DNA of 45,084 nucleotides from an uncultured Flavobacteriaceae bacterium (GCA_905480425.1 CAJQQG010000008.1:1-45084); one strand, 5' to 3'. Numbered from the stretch's first letter, positions 18,756-27,954 are shown. A program made the numbers and translations. The notes: generated by a model not told the origin, from the sequence alone.

Positions 18756-18862
18756 AAGACATCATTTTTTAATGAATTTCGAAGATACTACTTATTTTAT
18801 CTAGTGATAAAACCTTTACTAAATCACTCAATTTATCCATATTTGCAAAAAATAATCATTAA

Positions 18863-19738
18863 TTGAATTCAACTTTTTATAAGGCCGTAAAATATATGTT
18901 ACTTAGTACATTATCATTTGCTTTTATGAATGCTATTGTAAAGTATTTAGTAAATTTTTCAACCTTTCAACTCGTTTTTTTTAGGTCAATAGGTTCATTG
19001 CTAATAACGTATAGTTTTCTGAAATCTCAAGGGATTCCGCAGTGGGGAAATCAAAAGAAATTATTGATCCTTAGATCTTTAGTGGGTGTAACTTCAATGA
19101 TTTTATTTTTTTGGGGATTACACTATATATCTATTGGAAGTGCAGTAACTCTTCGCTATGTATCTCCTATTTTTGCTGCTTTATTGGCTGTAGTATATCT
19201 TAAAGAAGTAATCAAACCCATACAATGGATTTTCTTTTTTATGGCGTTTACAGGAGTTTTTCTAATAAAAAGTTATGATAGCTCTGGATCAAGTTTTGGA
19301 GTTTTTCTTGTCTTATTAGCTGCTTTTTTTTCTGCCATCGTTTACATTTTAATTGCAAAAATTGGAAGTGGAGACCATCCCGTAGTTGTTGTTCATTATT
19401 TTATGTTACTCGCAACAGTTGTTGGAGGAATTGGAAGTTTTTTTTCCTGGAAGACCCCTTCTGGTGAAAATCTATTTCTTTTAATTAGCCTAGGTTTTTT
19501 TGGTTTTTTTGGACAATTATTTATGACTAAAGCTTTTCGAAATGTAGAGGCACACATGGTGGCACCTTTTAAGTATGTAGAGGTATTATTTACTTTATTG
19601 TTTGGTTTCTTTGTGTTATCAGAACAGTATGAGTTTTTTCAATTAGTGGGGACTTTCTTAGTTATTTTTGGCTTGGTTTTTAATATCATATATAAAAGTT
19701 ATCTTAAAAAAGAGCAAAAAAAAACCACTCTAAAGTGA
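18863..19738 (+). CDS. DMT/EamA-family transporter
   Basis: 291 residues with ten membrane segments and two EamA repeats, the standard drug/metabolite transporter layout. The reading frame is closed by a TAA just before a TTG at 18863, and the first ATG is at 18896, which would start inside the first membrane helix (MLLSTLSFAF). A TTG start, giving the usual short cytosolic N-terminus, is therefore preferred. Substrate unknown. The 3' end lies in a bidirectional terminator shared with the DUF2911 gene. Confidence 0.87.
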   Translation: MNSTFYKAVKYMLLSTLSFAFMNAIVKYLVNFSTFQLVFFRSIGSLLITYSFLKSQGIPQWGNQKKLLILRSLVGVTSMILFFWGLHYISIGSAVTLRYVSPIFAALLAVVYLKEVIKPIQWIFFFMAFTGVFLIKSYDSSGSSFGVFLVLLAAFFSAIVYILIAKIGSGDHPVVVVHYFMLLATVVGGIGSFFSWKTPSGENLFLLISLGFFGFFGQLFMTKAFRNVEAHMVAPFKYVEVLFTLLFGFFVLSEQYEFFQLVGTFLVIFGLVFNIIYKSYLKKEQKKTTLK

Positions 19739-19747
19739 TTTTTTTTT
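19716..19747. terminator. Bidirectional Rho-independent terminator
   Basis: A run of nine A (19716-19724), CACT (19726-19729), loop CTAA, AGTG (19734-19737) and nine T (19739-19747) form a stem with one mismatch. It serves the plus-strand EamA gene, whose last codons lie inside it, and the convergent DUF2911 gene. Confidence 0.85.
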
Positions 19748-19760
19748 AAAGGGTTTATTA

Positions 19761-20597
19761 TTACTTAGACCATTCTTCAATGGATTTAGTATTTAAACGA
19801 ATATAGTCATTATTACCCGCCTCTTCCGCTAACTTTAAAGAGGTTTTCGCAGCTACAATGGCAGCTTCTGTTTCTTTTAATTCTGCAAGTATAAGTGATT
19901 GTTGACGATACATCCAGTATTTCCCTTCATCAAGATCAATTGATTTAGCAATCCATTTCTTAGCTTGTCTTAAATCCTTTCCAGTTTCTCTATAATAAAT
20001 GGCAGCACTATAGTAATCTCTAGATTTGGGGGATCCTTTCATGGTTTCCTTTATTGAAGCCATTGTTTTTTTATCTGTAGGTACTTTAAAAGGAATTTTA
20101 ACCTCGGTGTTTTCCCATTTAATATTTAAAGTAGCTCCAGTATTATTAAGATCATCAATTGAAATAGTAAAAGATTCCCAGGTAGTTTCAGTTGTATGAG
20201 GAACAACTTCCGCAACCGCTACAATTAAGTTCGTATTCCAGTTTTTTGGGAGCCCTGAATTTTCAGTATTACTGTAGAAAAAAACCTCCCATAAGGTTTT
20301 GCCTGGACGAATAAATAAAGCATAATTTCCTTTAGCTATTTTGGTGCCATCTAAAATTACATCATCAGAAAAGTTGATCATGGTATTTTTGTTTGCACCA
20401 GCTCTCCATAGTTCACCGTAAGGGACTAGATCACCCATTACAGTTCTACCCCGTAGTGCAGGTCTAGAATATTCAATAGTCACTTCAGTTAACCCAACAG
20501 TTTGTTGAATTTTACTATATGGGCTAGGTTGTGGCGTTAAGATTTGAGCAAATCCAAAAGAGCTTATCAAAAGCACTAAATATTTCAATTTTTTCAT
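19761..20597 (-). CDS. DUF2911 domain-containing secreted protein
   Basis: 278 residues. A short signal peptide (MKKLKYLVLLISSFGFAQ) is followed by the DUF2911 region: SPYSKIQQTVGLTEVTIEYS, RPALRGR, LWRAGANKNT and the TLWEVFFYSNT segment, which recur in this Bacteroidota family. The C-terminal about 80 residues contain helical repeats resembling TPRs. The protein is probably periplasmic; its function is unknown. A TATATTTG -7 box lies on the minus strand at 20616-20623, and the gene is monocistronic. Confidence 0.9.
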   Translation of the reverse strand: MKKLKYLVLLISSFGFAQILTPQPSPYSKIQQTVGLTEVTIEYSRPALRGRTVMGDLVPYGELWRAGANKNTMINFSDDVILDGTKIAKGNYALFIRPGKTLWEVFFYSNTENSGLPKNWNTNLIVAVAEVVPHTTETTWESFTISIDDLNNTGATLNIKWENTEVKIPFKVPTDKKTMASIKETMKGSPKSRDYYSAAIYYRETGKDLRQAKKWIAKSIDLDEGKYWMYRQQSLILAELKETEAAIVAAKTSLKLAEEAGNNDYIRLNTKSIEEWSK

Positions 20598-20615
20598 GAT
20601 GTTTTTTTAGTTTGT

Positions 20616-20623
20616 CAAATATA
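20616..20623 (-). promoter_or_regulatory. Putative -7 element for the DUF2911 gene
   Basis: On the minus strand the sequence reads TATATTTG, a match to TAnnTTTG, 19 bases upstream of the ATG. No clear -33 TTTG is seen at the expected distance. Confidence 0.5.
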
Positions 20624-20680
20624 ATTTATTAACGGATGTTTTTTATTTATTATTCTAAATTAAATCAACTGAATATTTGT

Positions 20681-20723
20681 TGTTTAACCATGTGTTATAA
20701 TATTTAAACATTTAGTAGATTTG
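20681..20723 (+). promoter_or_regulatory. Promoter region with inverted repeat before the photolyase operon
   Basis: TAGATTTG at 20716-20723 fits the flavobacterial -7 box, 18 bases before the SRPBCC ATG. Just upstream, TGTTTAA (20681-20687) and TTAAACA (20704-20710) form a 7-bp inverted repeat with a 16-base gap, covering the place where the -33 box should be. A good TTTG -33 match at normal spacing is absent. This could be an operator for an activator or repressor; no regulator gene is nearby. Confidence 0.5.
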
Positions 20724-20740
20724 TTTTTATAAAAAAATAA

Positions 20741-21217
20741 ATGAAAATATATCGTTTAAAAACGGTTCAAAACCTTCCAATTTCTCAAAAAAAAGCATGG
20801 GATTTTCTTTCTGATCCAAAAAATTTAAAAAGGATTACTCCTGACTATATGAGCTTTAATATTTTAGAAGGAGCCGCAGATAAAATGTATGCAGGACAAA
20901 TCATTCAATACATTGTTACGCCATTATTAAATATACCAACAAAATGGGTCACTGAAATAACTCATGTTGATGAGGGAAATTATTTTGTAGATGAGCAACG
21001 TTTTGGCCCATATGCACTATGGCACCATAAACATTTTATTAAACCCATAAAAAATGGAGTAGAAATGATTGATATTATTGATTATAAAATTCCATTAGGA
21101 ATTTTAGGTCAATTATTCCATCCAATTATAGTGGCACCCAAATTAAAAGAAATTTTTGAATACAGAGAAAAAGCACTTATTAACCTTTTTGGAGAATATA
21201 CAAATGATGAAAAATAA
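20741..21217 (+). CDS. SRPBCC (START/Bet v1-like) family protein, first gene of the photolyase operon
   Basis: 158 residues. The opening beta-strand, the KAWDFLSDPKNLKRITP helix-grip segment and the long C-terminal helix with FEYREKALINLFG are those of SRPBCC ligand-binding proteins. Proteins of this type often sit directly in front of photolyase genes in marine bacteria and cyanobacteria, but the ligand is unknown to me. It has no signal peptide and should be cytosolic. It overlaps the SDR gene by 11 bases, so translation is coupled. Confidence 0.85.
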   Translation: MKIYRLKTVQNLPISQKKAWDFLSDPKNLKRITPDYMSFNILEGAADKMYAGQIIQYIVTPLLNIPTKWVTEITHVDEGNYFVDEQRFGPYALWHHKHFIKPIKNGVEMIDIIDYKIPLGILGQLFHPIIVAPKLKEIFEYREKALINLFGEYTNDEK

Positions 21218-21905
21218 AAATATATTAGTGATCGGTGGAAGTTCAGGCATTGGTCTAGCTTTAGTTACATTATTATCACCAGATAATAATGTTTATGTTG
21301 CAAGTCGTTCTAACGAGGGAATTGCTGGTCTGAAGGTTAATTACATTCCTTTTGATGCTACTAAAGATACAATTGACACCTCACTTTTACCTGAAATTTT
21401 AGACGGTTTTGTATACTGTCCAGGGTCCATTAACTTAAGGCCCTTTAAGGGGCTGAAAATTGAAGCCTTTACAGATGATTTTGAGATTAATGTTATGGGA
21501 GCTATTAAGTCCTTGAAATCAGTCTTAGGATTGTTGCAAGCAAGTGCTAAAGCTTCAGTTGTTTTTTACAGTACTGTAGCCGTCCAAACGGGAATGCCCT
21601 TTCACAGTTCTATTTCTGCTTCAAAAGGTGCTATAGAAGGATTAACTAGGTCTTTAGCAGCAGAGTTTGCTCCTAAGATTAGGGTAAATGCGATTGCACC
21701 TTCAATCGTTGACACTCCCTTAGCCTCAAAGTTTTTAAATAACGATATTAAAATGGAAAAAGCTAATGAGCGTCATCCGCTAGGAAGAATTGGTACCGCT
21801 GAGGAGTTAGCAGATGTAACAGCTTTTTTATTAGGTGATAAGAGTAGTTGGATGACTGGAAGAATATTACAAATTGATGGCGGAATTGGTAATTTAAAAA
21901 CATAA
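21207..21905 (+). CDS. SDR-family protein lacking the catalytic tyrosine
   Basis: 232 residues from the ATG at 21207 (an ATG at 21204 adds one Met; a longer frame from 21156 lies inside the SRPBCC gene). The Rossmann NAD(P) motif GGSSGIG is at 10-16, and the IRVNAIAPSIVDTPL block and C-terminal DGG are classical SDR features. The catalytic centre is altered: in SSISASKG the position of the YxxxK tyrosine is I136, with K140 kept and T123 at the usual Ser site. It may bind NAD(P) without normal oxidoreductase chemistry. It lies between SRPBCC and the first photolyase, eight bases before the latter. Confidence 0.87.
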   Translation: MKNKNILVIGGSSGIGLALVTLLSPDNNVYVASRSNEGIAGLKVNYIPFDATKDTIDTSLLPEILDGFVYCPGSINLRPFKGLKIEAFTDDFEINVMGAIKSLKSVLGLLQASAKASVVFYSTVAVQTGMPFHSSISASKGAIEGLTRSLAAEFAPKIRVNAIAPSIVDTPLASKFLNNDIKMEKANERHPLGRIGTAEELADVTAFLLGDKSSWMTGRILQIDGGIGNLKT

Positions 21906-21913
21906 ACACATTA

Positions 21914-23218
21914 ATGGAAAAAATCACGTTATTTTGGTTCAGAAGAGATCTTAGGATTGAAGATAATTGTGGATTATTTCATGCTTTGAACGGTAAAAAC
22001 AAAGTATTGCCGATCTTTATTTTTGATAAAAAAATTCTTAAAAAACTTCCAAAGCAAGACGCTCGCCTTGAATTGATATTAATGTCCTTGAACAATATTG
22101 ATCTTGCTATGAAGACCAAACGATGTTCTGTTAGAAGATTTCATGGTAATCCAAAGACTATTTTCCCAGAGTTAATAAACAAATGGAGGGTTGAAAAAGT
22201 TATTTGTAATGAAGACTATGAACCTTATGCTACCAATCGAGACGCTGAAATTCATCGACTATTAGAAAAAGAGGGGGTAGCTTTTGAAATGTATAAGGAT
22301 CAGGTAATTTTTGCAAAAGATGAAATCGTTAAAAAAGATGGTAGCCCTTATAAAGTTTATACACCATTTTCAAGAAAATGGCTTGAACGTTTTGAAGAGA
22401 ATCCATTAAAAACATATCCTTCAGAAACTTTATTAGGAAATTTAACTTTAAACGAATCGTTCCCTAAAATCAATCTTGCTGACTTAGGATTTGATAAAAG
22501 TATTATTGTAGAGCCAAAATATTCCTTTGATAATAAAGTTATTGATGAATATGAAGAGACAAGAAATTTTCCTTCATTAAACTCAACTTCTAGATTAGGA
22601 TCTTATTTGCGTTTTGGAATAGTTAGTGTTCGTGCTTTGGTTCAAAAAGCAGCTTCGCGTCCTAACAATATTTTTTTAAAAGAATTGATTTGGCGTGAAT
22701 TTTTCATGCAAATATTATGGCATTTTCCCCATACGTCTTATAAAAGCTTTAAGCCACAATACGATAAAATTGAATGGTTAAACAATCCAGCGGATTTTGA
22801 AAAGTGGTGTAAAGGTGATACTGGTTATCCTCTTGTTGATGCAGGGATGCGTCAGTTAAATCAAACTGGTTTTATGCACAATAGAGTGCGAATGCTTGTA
22901 GGTAGTTTTCTGTGTAAACACTTATTAATTGATTGGCGTTGGGGGGAAGCATATTTTGCTGAAAAACTACTAGACTATGAAATGTCTAGCAACGTTGGGA
23001 ATTGGCAGTGGGTTGCAGGCTGTGGAGTAGATGCCGCTCCTTATTTTAGGATTTTCAACCCATCAGAGCAAGTTAAAAAATTTGATAAGGAGTTACGATA
23101 TATTCAAAAATGGGTGCCTAATTTTCAGGAAATTGATTATCCTGCTCCCATGGTAGATCATAAGAAGGCTCGTGAACGCTGTCTAATGGTTTATAAGACT
23201 GCCTTAAGTACTTTATGA
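21914..23218 (+). CDS. phrB: Deoxyribodipyrimidine photolyase, class I CPD type
   Basis: 434 residues. An N-terminal antenna domain ([13 protein letters not shown] at about 6-18) precedes the helical FAD domain with LIWREFFMQ at 258-266, [13 protein letters not shown] at 303-315, MHNRVRM at 321-327 and the FRIFNP end. All key residues align with E. coli PhrB: the FAD N5-contacting Asn (N360) and the electron-transfer Trp triad (W364, W341, W298). It should repair cyclobutane pyrimidine dimers with blue light. It overlaps DUF2256 by four bases (ATGA). Confidence 0.93.
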   Translation: MEKITLFWFRRDLRIEDNCGLFHALNGKNKVLPIFIFDKKILKKLPKQDARLELILMSLNNIDLAMKTKRCSVRRFHGNPKTIFPELINKWRVEKVICNEDYEPYATNRDAEIHRLLEKEGVAFEMYKDQVIFAKDEIVKKDGSPYKVYTPFSRKWLERFEENPLKTYPSETLLGNLTLNESFPKINLADLGFDKSIIVEPKYSFDNKVIDEYEETRNFPSLNSTSRLGSYLRFGIVSVRALVQKAASRPNNIFLKELIWREFFMQILWHFPHTSYKSFKPQYDKIEWLNNPADFEKWCKGDTGYPLVDAGMRQLNQTGFMHNRVRMLVGSFLCKHLLIDWRWGEAYFAEKLLDYEMSSNVGNWQWVAGCGVDAAPYFRIFNPSEQVKKFDKELRYIQKWVPNFQEIDYPAPMVDHKKARERCLMVYKTALSTL

Positions 23219-23349
23219 AAAGAGTATTAAAACAGCATCTACCTCAAAAAATTTGCCTTAGCTGTAAACGTTCGTTTCATTGGAGAAAAAAATGGGAACG
23301 AGACTGGGAATCTGTAAAATATTGTAGTAAAAAATGTAAAGGAGTATGA
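23215..23349 (+). CDS. DUF2256 zinc-ribbon microprotein
   Basis: A 44-residue gene hidden between two photolyases. It starts in an ATGA overlap with the upstream stop (23215-23218) and ends in an ATGA overlap with the CRY-DASH start (23346-23349). Four cysteines in two CxxC-like pairs (C14, C17; C37, C41) flank a basic, Trp-rich middle ([16 protein letters not shown]), the pattern of DUF2256. It probably binds one zinc ion. DUF2256 genes are repeatedly found beside cryptochrome/photolyase genes, but no function is established to my knowledge. Confidence rests on conserved motif, size and two-sided coupling. Confidence 0.88.
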   Translation: MKRVLKQHLPQKICLSCKRSFHWRKKWERDWESVKYCSKKCKGV

Positions 23350-24647
23350 AAACTGCTATTGTTTGGTTAAGAAATGATTTACGTTTTCAGGATCAGGAGT
23401 CTTTTTATAAGGCATGTAATGATTTTGATAGGGTAGTGGCTTATTATACATTTGAGCCTAAAGAATTTTTAAATACACAATGGGGTTTTCAAAAATCAGG
23501 AGCCTATAGAATTAATTTTATCCTTGAAACATTAGCTGCTTTAAAAATAGAACTACTTCAAAAAAACATAACACTAATTGTAGAAAATAAAACTGCAAGT
23601 GAGAGAATCCCTTATTGGGTAAATACAATTAACGCTTCCACTGTTTTTTATCAAAAAGAGTGGACTTCAGAAGAAAAATTTGTAACAGATTCTCTAATTG
23701 CCTCACTGCCAAAAAAAGTTATTTTAGATTCTCATTATGATCAATTTTTATTTCATCCTGAAGATCTTCCAATGACAATAGATTCAATCCCAGAGGTTTT
23801 TACTGTTTTTAGGAAACAATGTGAGAAATTTACTCAAGTAAGATCCTGTATTTCAAGTCCTAAACTATTGTCCAAAGATTCATTACTTGCCAAAACCTAT
23901 CCACTTCTTTCACTTAAATCTCTAGGATTTAATTCTTTTGAAACACCTGTAAATACAGCATTTCCTTTTTCTGGAGGTACAAATTCAGCAATAGACCGAC
24001 TAGATGATTATTTTTGGAAATCCAAACGGCTTTCATTTTATAAAAAAACAAGAAATGGAATGCTTGGTTCTAACTATAGCTCAAAATTTTCTCCCTGGCT
24101 TGCAAATGGATCACTTTCTGCTAAAACTATTTATTGGAGTATCAAAAAATATGAAAAAGAAGTTCATGAAAATGAATCAACTTATTGGTTAATTTTTGAA
24201 TTAATTTGGCGTGATTATTTTAAATACATCTCCTTGAAGCACGGCACTAAGATATTTAAGTTGGGTGGAATTTTATCACAAAAGTATACTTGGAAAACTA
24301 ACCATGAGATATATAAAAAATGGATAGAAGGTAAAACTTCAGAGCCTTTTGTTAACGCCAATATGATTGAACTTAAAAAAACAGGTTTTATGAGTAATCG
24401 TGGTAGGCAAAATGTAGCAAGTTATTTCACAAAAAATATGTTAATGGATTGGCGAATGGGTGCCGCATATTTTGAACAACAATTAATAGATTATGATGTT
24501 CATAGTAATTGGGGAAATTGGATGTATGTTGCTGGAGTAGGAAATGACCCTAGGGATCGAAAGTTTAACATTCAGTTTCAGGCAAGTAGATATGATGCTA
24601 AAGGCACATATCAAAAAAAATGGCTTCAAAATACCTTATTTAAATGA
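23346..24647 (+). CDS. DASH-family cryptochrome (CRY-DASH)
   Basis: 433 residues. The antenna domain begins [14 protein letters not shown]. The FAD domain shows [10 protein letters not shown] at 285-294, the DASH-typical [20 protein letters not shown] region at 335-354, [10 protein letters not shown] and [17 protein letters not shown] ending in FNIQFQA. N388 and the triad Trp W326, W369, W392 are in place. CRY-DASH proteins bind MTHF and FAD and repair CPDs in single-stranded DNA or act as blue-light sensors. Overlaps of four bases on both sides (DUF2256, FeS-BCP) show tight coupling. Confidence 0.93.
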   Translation: MKTAIVWLRNDLRFQDQESFYKACNDFDRVVAYYTFEPKEFLNTQWGFQKSGAYRINFILETLAALKIELLQKNITLIVENKTASERIPYWVNTINASTVFYQKEWTSEEKFVTDSLIASLPKKVILDSHYDQFLFHPEDLPMTIDSIPEVFTVFRKQCEKFTQVRSCISSPKLLSKDSLLAKTYPLLSLKSLGFNSFETPVNTAFPFSGGTNSAIDRLDDYFWKSKRLSFYKKTRNGMLGSNYSSKFSPWLANGSLSAKTIYWSIKKYEKEVHENESTYWLIFELIWRDYFKYISLKHGTKIFKLGGILSQKYTWKTNHEIYKKWIEGKTSEPFVNANMIELKKTGFMSNRGRQNVASYFTKNMLMDWRMGAAYFEQQLIDYDVHSNWGNWMYVAGVGNDPRDRKFNIQFQASRYDAKGTYQKKWLQNTLFK

Positions 24648-26176
24648 TTTTAAGACTTATTCTTGGTGATCAACTCAATAGTCAACATTCTTGGTTTAAA
24701 GAAGTGAATCCCACTGTTTGTTACGTTATCATGGAAATGCGTCAAGAAACGGATTATGTAGATCATCACCTGCAAAAAGTTGTGGCATTTTTCAATGCCA
24801 TGAGACAATTTAAAATTACATTGGAAAGTCAAGGACATATGGTTAGATATCTTGCTTTGGATGCACCAGAAAACAAACAAAACCTATTATTAAATCTAAA
24901 CCTTCTAATTAAGGAATATAAAGTTTCACAATTTCAATACTTATATCCAGATGAATTTCGTTTGGACCAACAATTAAAAAAATTTTGTACTGCTCTTTCA
25001 ATTCCGTCACTGGCGTATGACACTGAGCATTTTATGACAACACGAATTTTTTTAACAAATTTTTTTGAAGGAAAAAAGCAATCAATAATGGAATTTTTCT
25101 ATCGAAGAATACGAAAGGATTTTCATTTGTTAATGGAGGGGGAAAAGCCTCTAGGAGGTGCTTGGAATTTCGATAAAAATAATCGTAATAAATGGAAAGG
25201 ATCTCCTGGAATTCCTGCACCTTTTATTCCCAATAAAGTTGCTTTAGAATCTTTAGTAAGCCTCTTGAAATCAAATGATGTCAATACATTGGGAACCATA
25301 GATTTAACAGCTTTTCTATATCCTTCAAATAGAGAAGAAGCCTTGCAACAACTACAGTATTTTAATGAGAATTTATTGCGTCATTTTGGCACCTATCAAG
25401 ATGCAATGAATACGAATGAAACCAACTTATTTCACTCAAGAATATCATTTGCTTTAAACACTAAAATGATAAATCCTTTAGAGGTTGTGGAGTCTGTTAT
25501 TAGCTATTATCACGACAATACTAAAGACATTGAACTATCACAAGTTGAAGGATTTGTTCGACAAATAATAGGATGGCGTGAATATATGAGGGGTATTTAT
25601 TGGCGTGAAATGCCAGAATATTCAAAAAAGAATGCGCTAGAGAATTATAATCCACTCCCTAATTTTTATTGGACTGCTGACACGAAAATGAATTGTCTAA
25701 ATACAAGCATACAAAATTCTTTAGATACTGGTTATGCCCACCATATTCAGCGTTTAATGATTACAGGTAATTTTGCTTTGCTAGCACAGGTAAATCCAGA
25801 TGAAGTTGATCGTTGGTATTTAGGTATTTACGCCGATGCTGTAGAATGGGTTCAGCTTCCAAACACTAGAGGTATGAGTCAGTGGGCAGATGGTGGAATT
25901 GTTGCCACTAAACCTTATGTTTCTGCCGCTTCATATATTAATAAAATGAGTAATTATTGTGATGAATGTATATATGATAAAAAGAAACGTGTTGGAGAAG
26001 ATGCTTGTCCATTTAACAGTCTATATTGGAATTTTTTAGATGATAAAAAACAATATTTTTATAAAAATAACAGAATGGGAATGATGTTACGATTATTAGA
26101 AAAAATATCTCCGGCAGATCTTGCTGATGTTAAAGAAAGAGCCTACAAAATTATTGCCAATCCTGATGCTTTTTAA
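24644..26176 (+). CDS. Iron-sulfur bacterial photolyase (FeS-BCP, PhrB/CryB type; (6-4) repair)
   Basis: 510 residues. The N-terminus [10 protein letters not shown] and the C-terminal region with [11 protein letters not shown] at 310-320 and [17 protein letters not shown] are typical of this prokaryotic clade. The four 4Fe-4S cysteines are C351, C439, C442 and C455, the same spacing as C350, C438, C441 and C454 of Agrobacterium PhrB. Two histidines at 366-367 (YAHHIQ) correspond to the active-site His of (6-4) repair. It is expected to bind FAD and a lumazine-type antenna and repair (6-4) photoproducts. It overlaps CRY-DASH by four bases and the next photolyase by eleven. Confidence 0.93.
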   Translation: MILRLILGDQLNSQHSWFKEVNPTVCYVIMEMRQETDYVDHHLQKVVAFFNAMRQFKITLESQGHMVRYLALDAPENKQNLLLNLNLLIKEYKVSQFQYLYPDEFRLDQQLKKFCTALSIPSLAYDTEHFMTTRIFLTNFFEGKKQSIMEFFYRRIRKDFHLLMEGEKPLGGAWNFDKNNRNKWKGSPGIPAPFIPNKVALESLVSLLKSNDVNTLGTIDLTAFLYPSNREEALQQLQYFNENLLRHFGTYQDAMNTNETNLFHSRISFALNTKMINPLEVVESVISYYHDNTKDIELSQVEGFVRQIIGWREYMRGIYWREMPEYSKKNALENYNPLPNFYWTADTKMNCLNTSIQNSLDTGYAHHIQRLMITGNFALLAQVNPDEVDRWYLGIYADAVEWVQLPNTRGMSQWADGGIVATKPYVSAASYINKMSNYCDECIYDKKKRVGEDACPFNSLYWNFLDDKKQYFYKNNRMGMMLRLLEKISPADLADVKERAYKIIANPDAF

Positions 26177-27635
26177 GCGCGAATCTTTAAATATTGTCTG
26201 GCTAAAACGTGATTTACGACTTTTAGATCATGAGGCTCTGCATGCAGCTTTATCTAGCAAGAGACCTTGTCTTTTATTATATGTTTTTGAAGATATACTT
26301 CAAACGGATTCTCATTATAGTCCGCGACATTTTGATTTTATAAAACAGTCCATAGTTCAGTTAGATTCTCAATTAGCTATTTTTAATTCTAAAGTTATGA
26401 CTGTAAAAGGTTCATTTTTAGATGTATTAGAAAACTTAAAAGAATTCTATAATTTCACCTTGTATTCACATCAAGAAACTGGAATTGGAATTACTTTTGA
26501 GCGTGATAAAAAAGTTAAATATTGGACAGATAAACATAAGGTTGTTTGGAATGAATATTTGCAACAAGGTGTTTTTAGAAGACTATCAAACCGAAAAAAA
26601 TGGATTCAACTTTGGTCTAAGCATATGAATCGTCCTTTATTTAATTTTTCTCCAGACAATGCACAACTTCTTTCTTTAAATGAAATTTCTAGACTAGAAG
26701 CTTTATTAACTCCTGTCTCTAAAGAAACAAATTCTTCAAAATGGTTTCAACCTGGAGGCGAGCAAAATGCACAACGGTATTTAAATTCCTTTTTTGATAA
26801 ACGATATTTAAATTATCAAAAACATATTTCAAAACCTGATTTGGCTCGTAAAAGTTGTAGTCGTTTATCTCCATACATAGCTTGGGGTAATATTTCAATG
26901 CGACAGATTTTACAACGTACAGAAGAGGAAAAAGAAAATGGGAAAAGGGGCAGGGCTCTTTCCTCTTTTGAATCAAGATTACGGTGGCAATCGCATTTTA
27001 TTCAAAAGTTTGAAATGGAGTGTGGTATGGAATTTAACAGTATAAACAAAGGATACCATAGTCTAGTAAAAGCGAAGCGTGCAGACTATTTGAAAGCTTG
27101 GAAAACTGGACAAACAGGAGTTCCAATGGTAGATGCTGCAATGCGATGTTTAATATCTACGGGTTATTTAAATTTTAGAATGCGTGCACTTGTCGTATCT
27201 TTTGTTATTCATCATTTGTGGCAGCCATGGCAAGCGATTTCCTCATTTTTAGCTTGCCAATTTCTTGACTTTGAACCTGGAATTCATTTTCCTCAAATTC
27301 AGATGCAGGCTGGAGAAACAGGAATTAATACCCTAAGAATTTATAATCCAGTTAAAAATGGTTTAGAGCATGACCCAGAAGGTGTTTTTGTTTTGCAATG
27401 GCTTCCAGAATTAAATAAACTACCAACTAATTTTTTACATACTCCGTGGGAATTAACCCCTATGGAAGCAGCATTGTATAATTTTGAATTGGGAGTAGAT
27501 TATCCAAAACCCATCATAGATCTTGAAGCAATGCATAAGAAAGCAAGTCAAATACTTTGGAACCTTAAAAAAAACACATTAGTAAAAAAAGAAAGTAAGC
27601 GCATATTAAACAAACACACTTTATCAACAAGATAA
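26166..27635 (+). CDS. Divergent cryptochrome/photolyase-family protein, FAD pocket altered
   Basis: 489 residues from the ATG at 26166, which overlaps the upstream stop by 11 bases (a longer frame from 26121 would add 15 residues from within the FeS-BCP gene). The antenna-domain start [17 protein letters not shown] and FAD-domain landmarks RWQSHFIQ at 273-280, W312 in [31 protein letters not shown] and RIYNP at 391-395 place it in the superfamily. But the FAD-contacting Asn is H374, the proximal triad Trp is I378 and the following Trp is M380. Classical photoreduction and repair are therefore doubtful; a sensory or structural role is possible. Confidence 0.88.
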   Translation: MLFKRESLNIVWLKRDLRLLDHEALHAALSSKRPCLLLYVFEDILQTDSHYSPRHFDFIKQSIVQLDSQLAIFNSKVMTVKGSFLDVLENLKEFYNFTLYSHQETGIGITFERDKKVKYWTDKHKVVWNEYLQQGVFRRLSNRKKWIQLWSKHMNRPLFNFSPDNAQLLSLNEISRLEALLTPVSKETNSSKWFQPGGEQNAQRYLNSFFDKRYLNYQKHISKPDLARKSCSRLSPYIAWGNISMRQILQRTEEEKENGKRGRALSSFESRLRWQSHFIQKFEMECGMEFNSINKGYHSLVKAKRADYLKAWKTGQTGVPMVDAAMRCLISTGYLNFRMRALVVSFVIHHLWQPWQAISSFLACQFLDFEPGIHFPQIQMQAGETGINTLRIYNPVKNGLEHDPEGVFVLQWLPELNKLPTNFLHTPWELTPMEAALYNFELGVDYPKPIIDLEAMHKKASQILWNLKKNTLVKKESKRILNKHTLSTR

Positions 27636-27639
27636 TACC

Positions 27640-27924
27640 ATGAAAAAGAAACTTGAACTTAATGAAATTCAAATTGATCGTGTTATTGAAATGGCATGGG
27701 AAGATAGAACTCCTTTTGATGCCATTTTAATGCAATTTGGATTAAAAGAACAAGAGGTAATAACTTTAATGCGAACAGAAATGAAGGCTTCTAGTTTTAA
27801 AATGTGGAGAGCTCGTGTTCAAGGAAGAAAGACAAAACATAGTAAAAGTCGATCTGAAACTGTAGATCGTTTCAAGTGCACAAGACAACGTAATATTAAT
27901 AATAATAAAATTTCAAAACGTTAA
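27640..27924 (+). CDS. DUF2805 / TIGR03643 family protein
   Basis: 94 residues, starting four bases after the fourth photolyase. The first about 65 residues (the segments RVIEMAWEDRTPFDAI, FGLKEQEVI and FKMWRARVQGR) match the TIGR03643/DUF2805 group, small proteins known for sitting beside cryptochrome genes. A helix-turn-helix-like arrangement is possible but not provable by eye. The C-terminal 30 residues are strongly basic and low in complexity, compatible with nucleic-acid contact. It ends the eight-gene operon. Confidence 0.87.
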   Translation: MKKKLELNEIQIDRVIEMAWEDRTPFDAILMQFGLKEQEVITLMRTEMKASSFKMWRARVQGRKTKHSKSRSETVDRFKCTRQRNINNNKISKR

Positions 27925-27954
27925 TCTTTCACTTCTTTTTTTTAATTATTGAAG

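Noticed and set aside
26719-26976. 85-residue minus-strand ORF within the fourth photolyase
   Set aside because: Antisense to a clearly coding frame, with low-complexity composition and no recognisable features.
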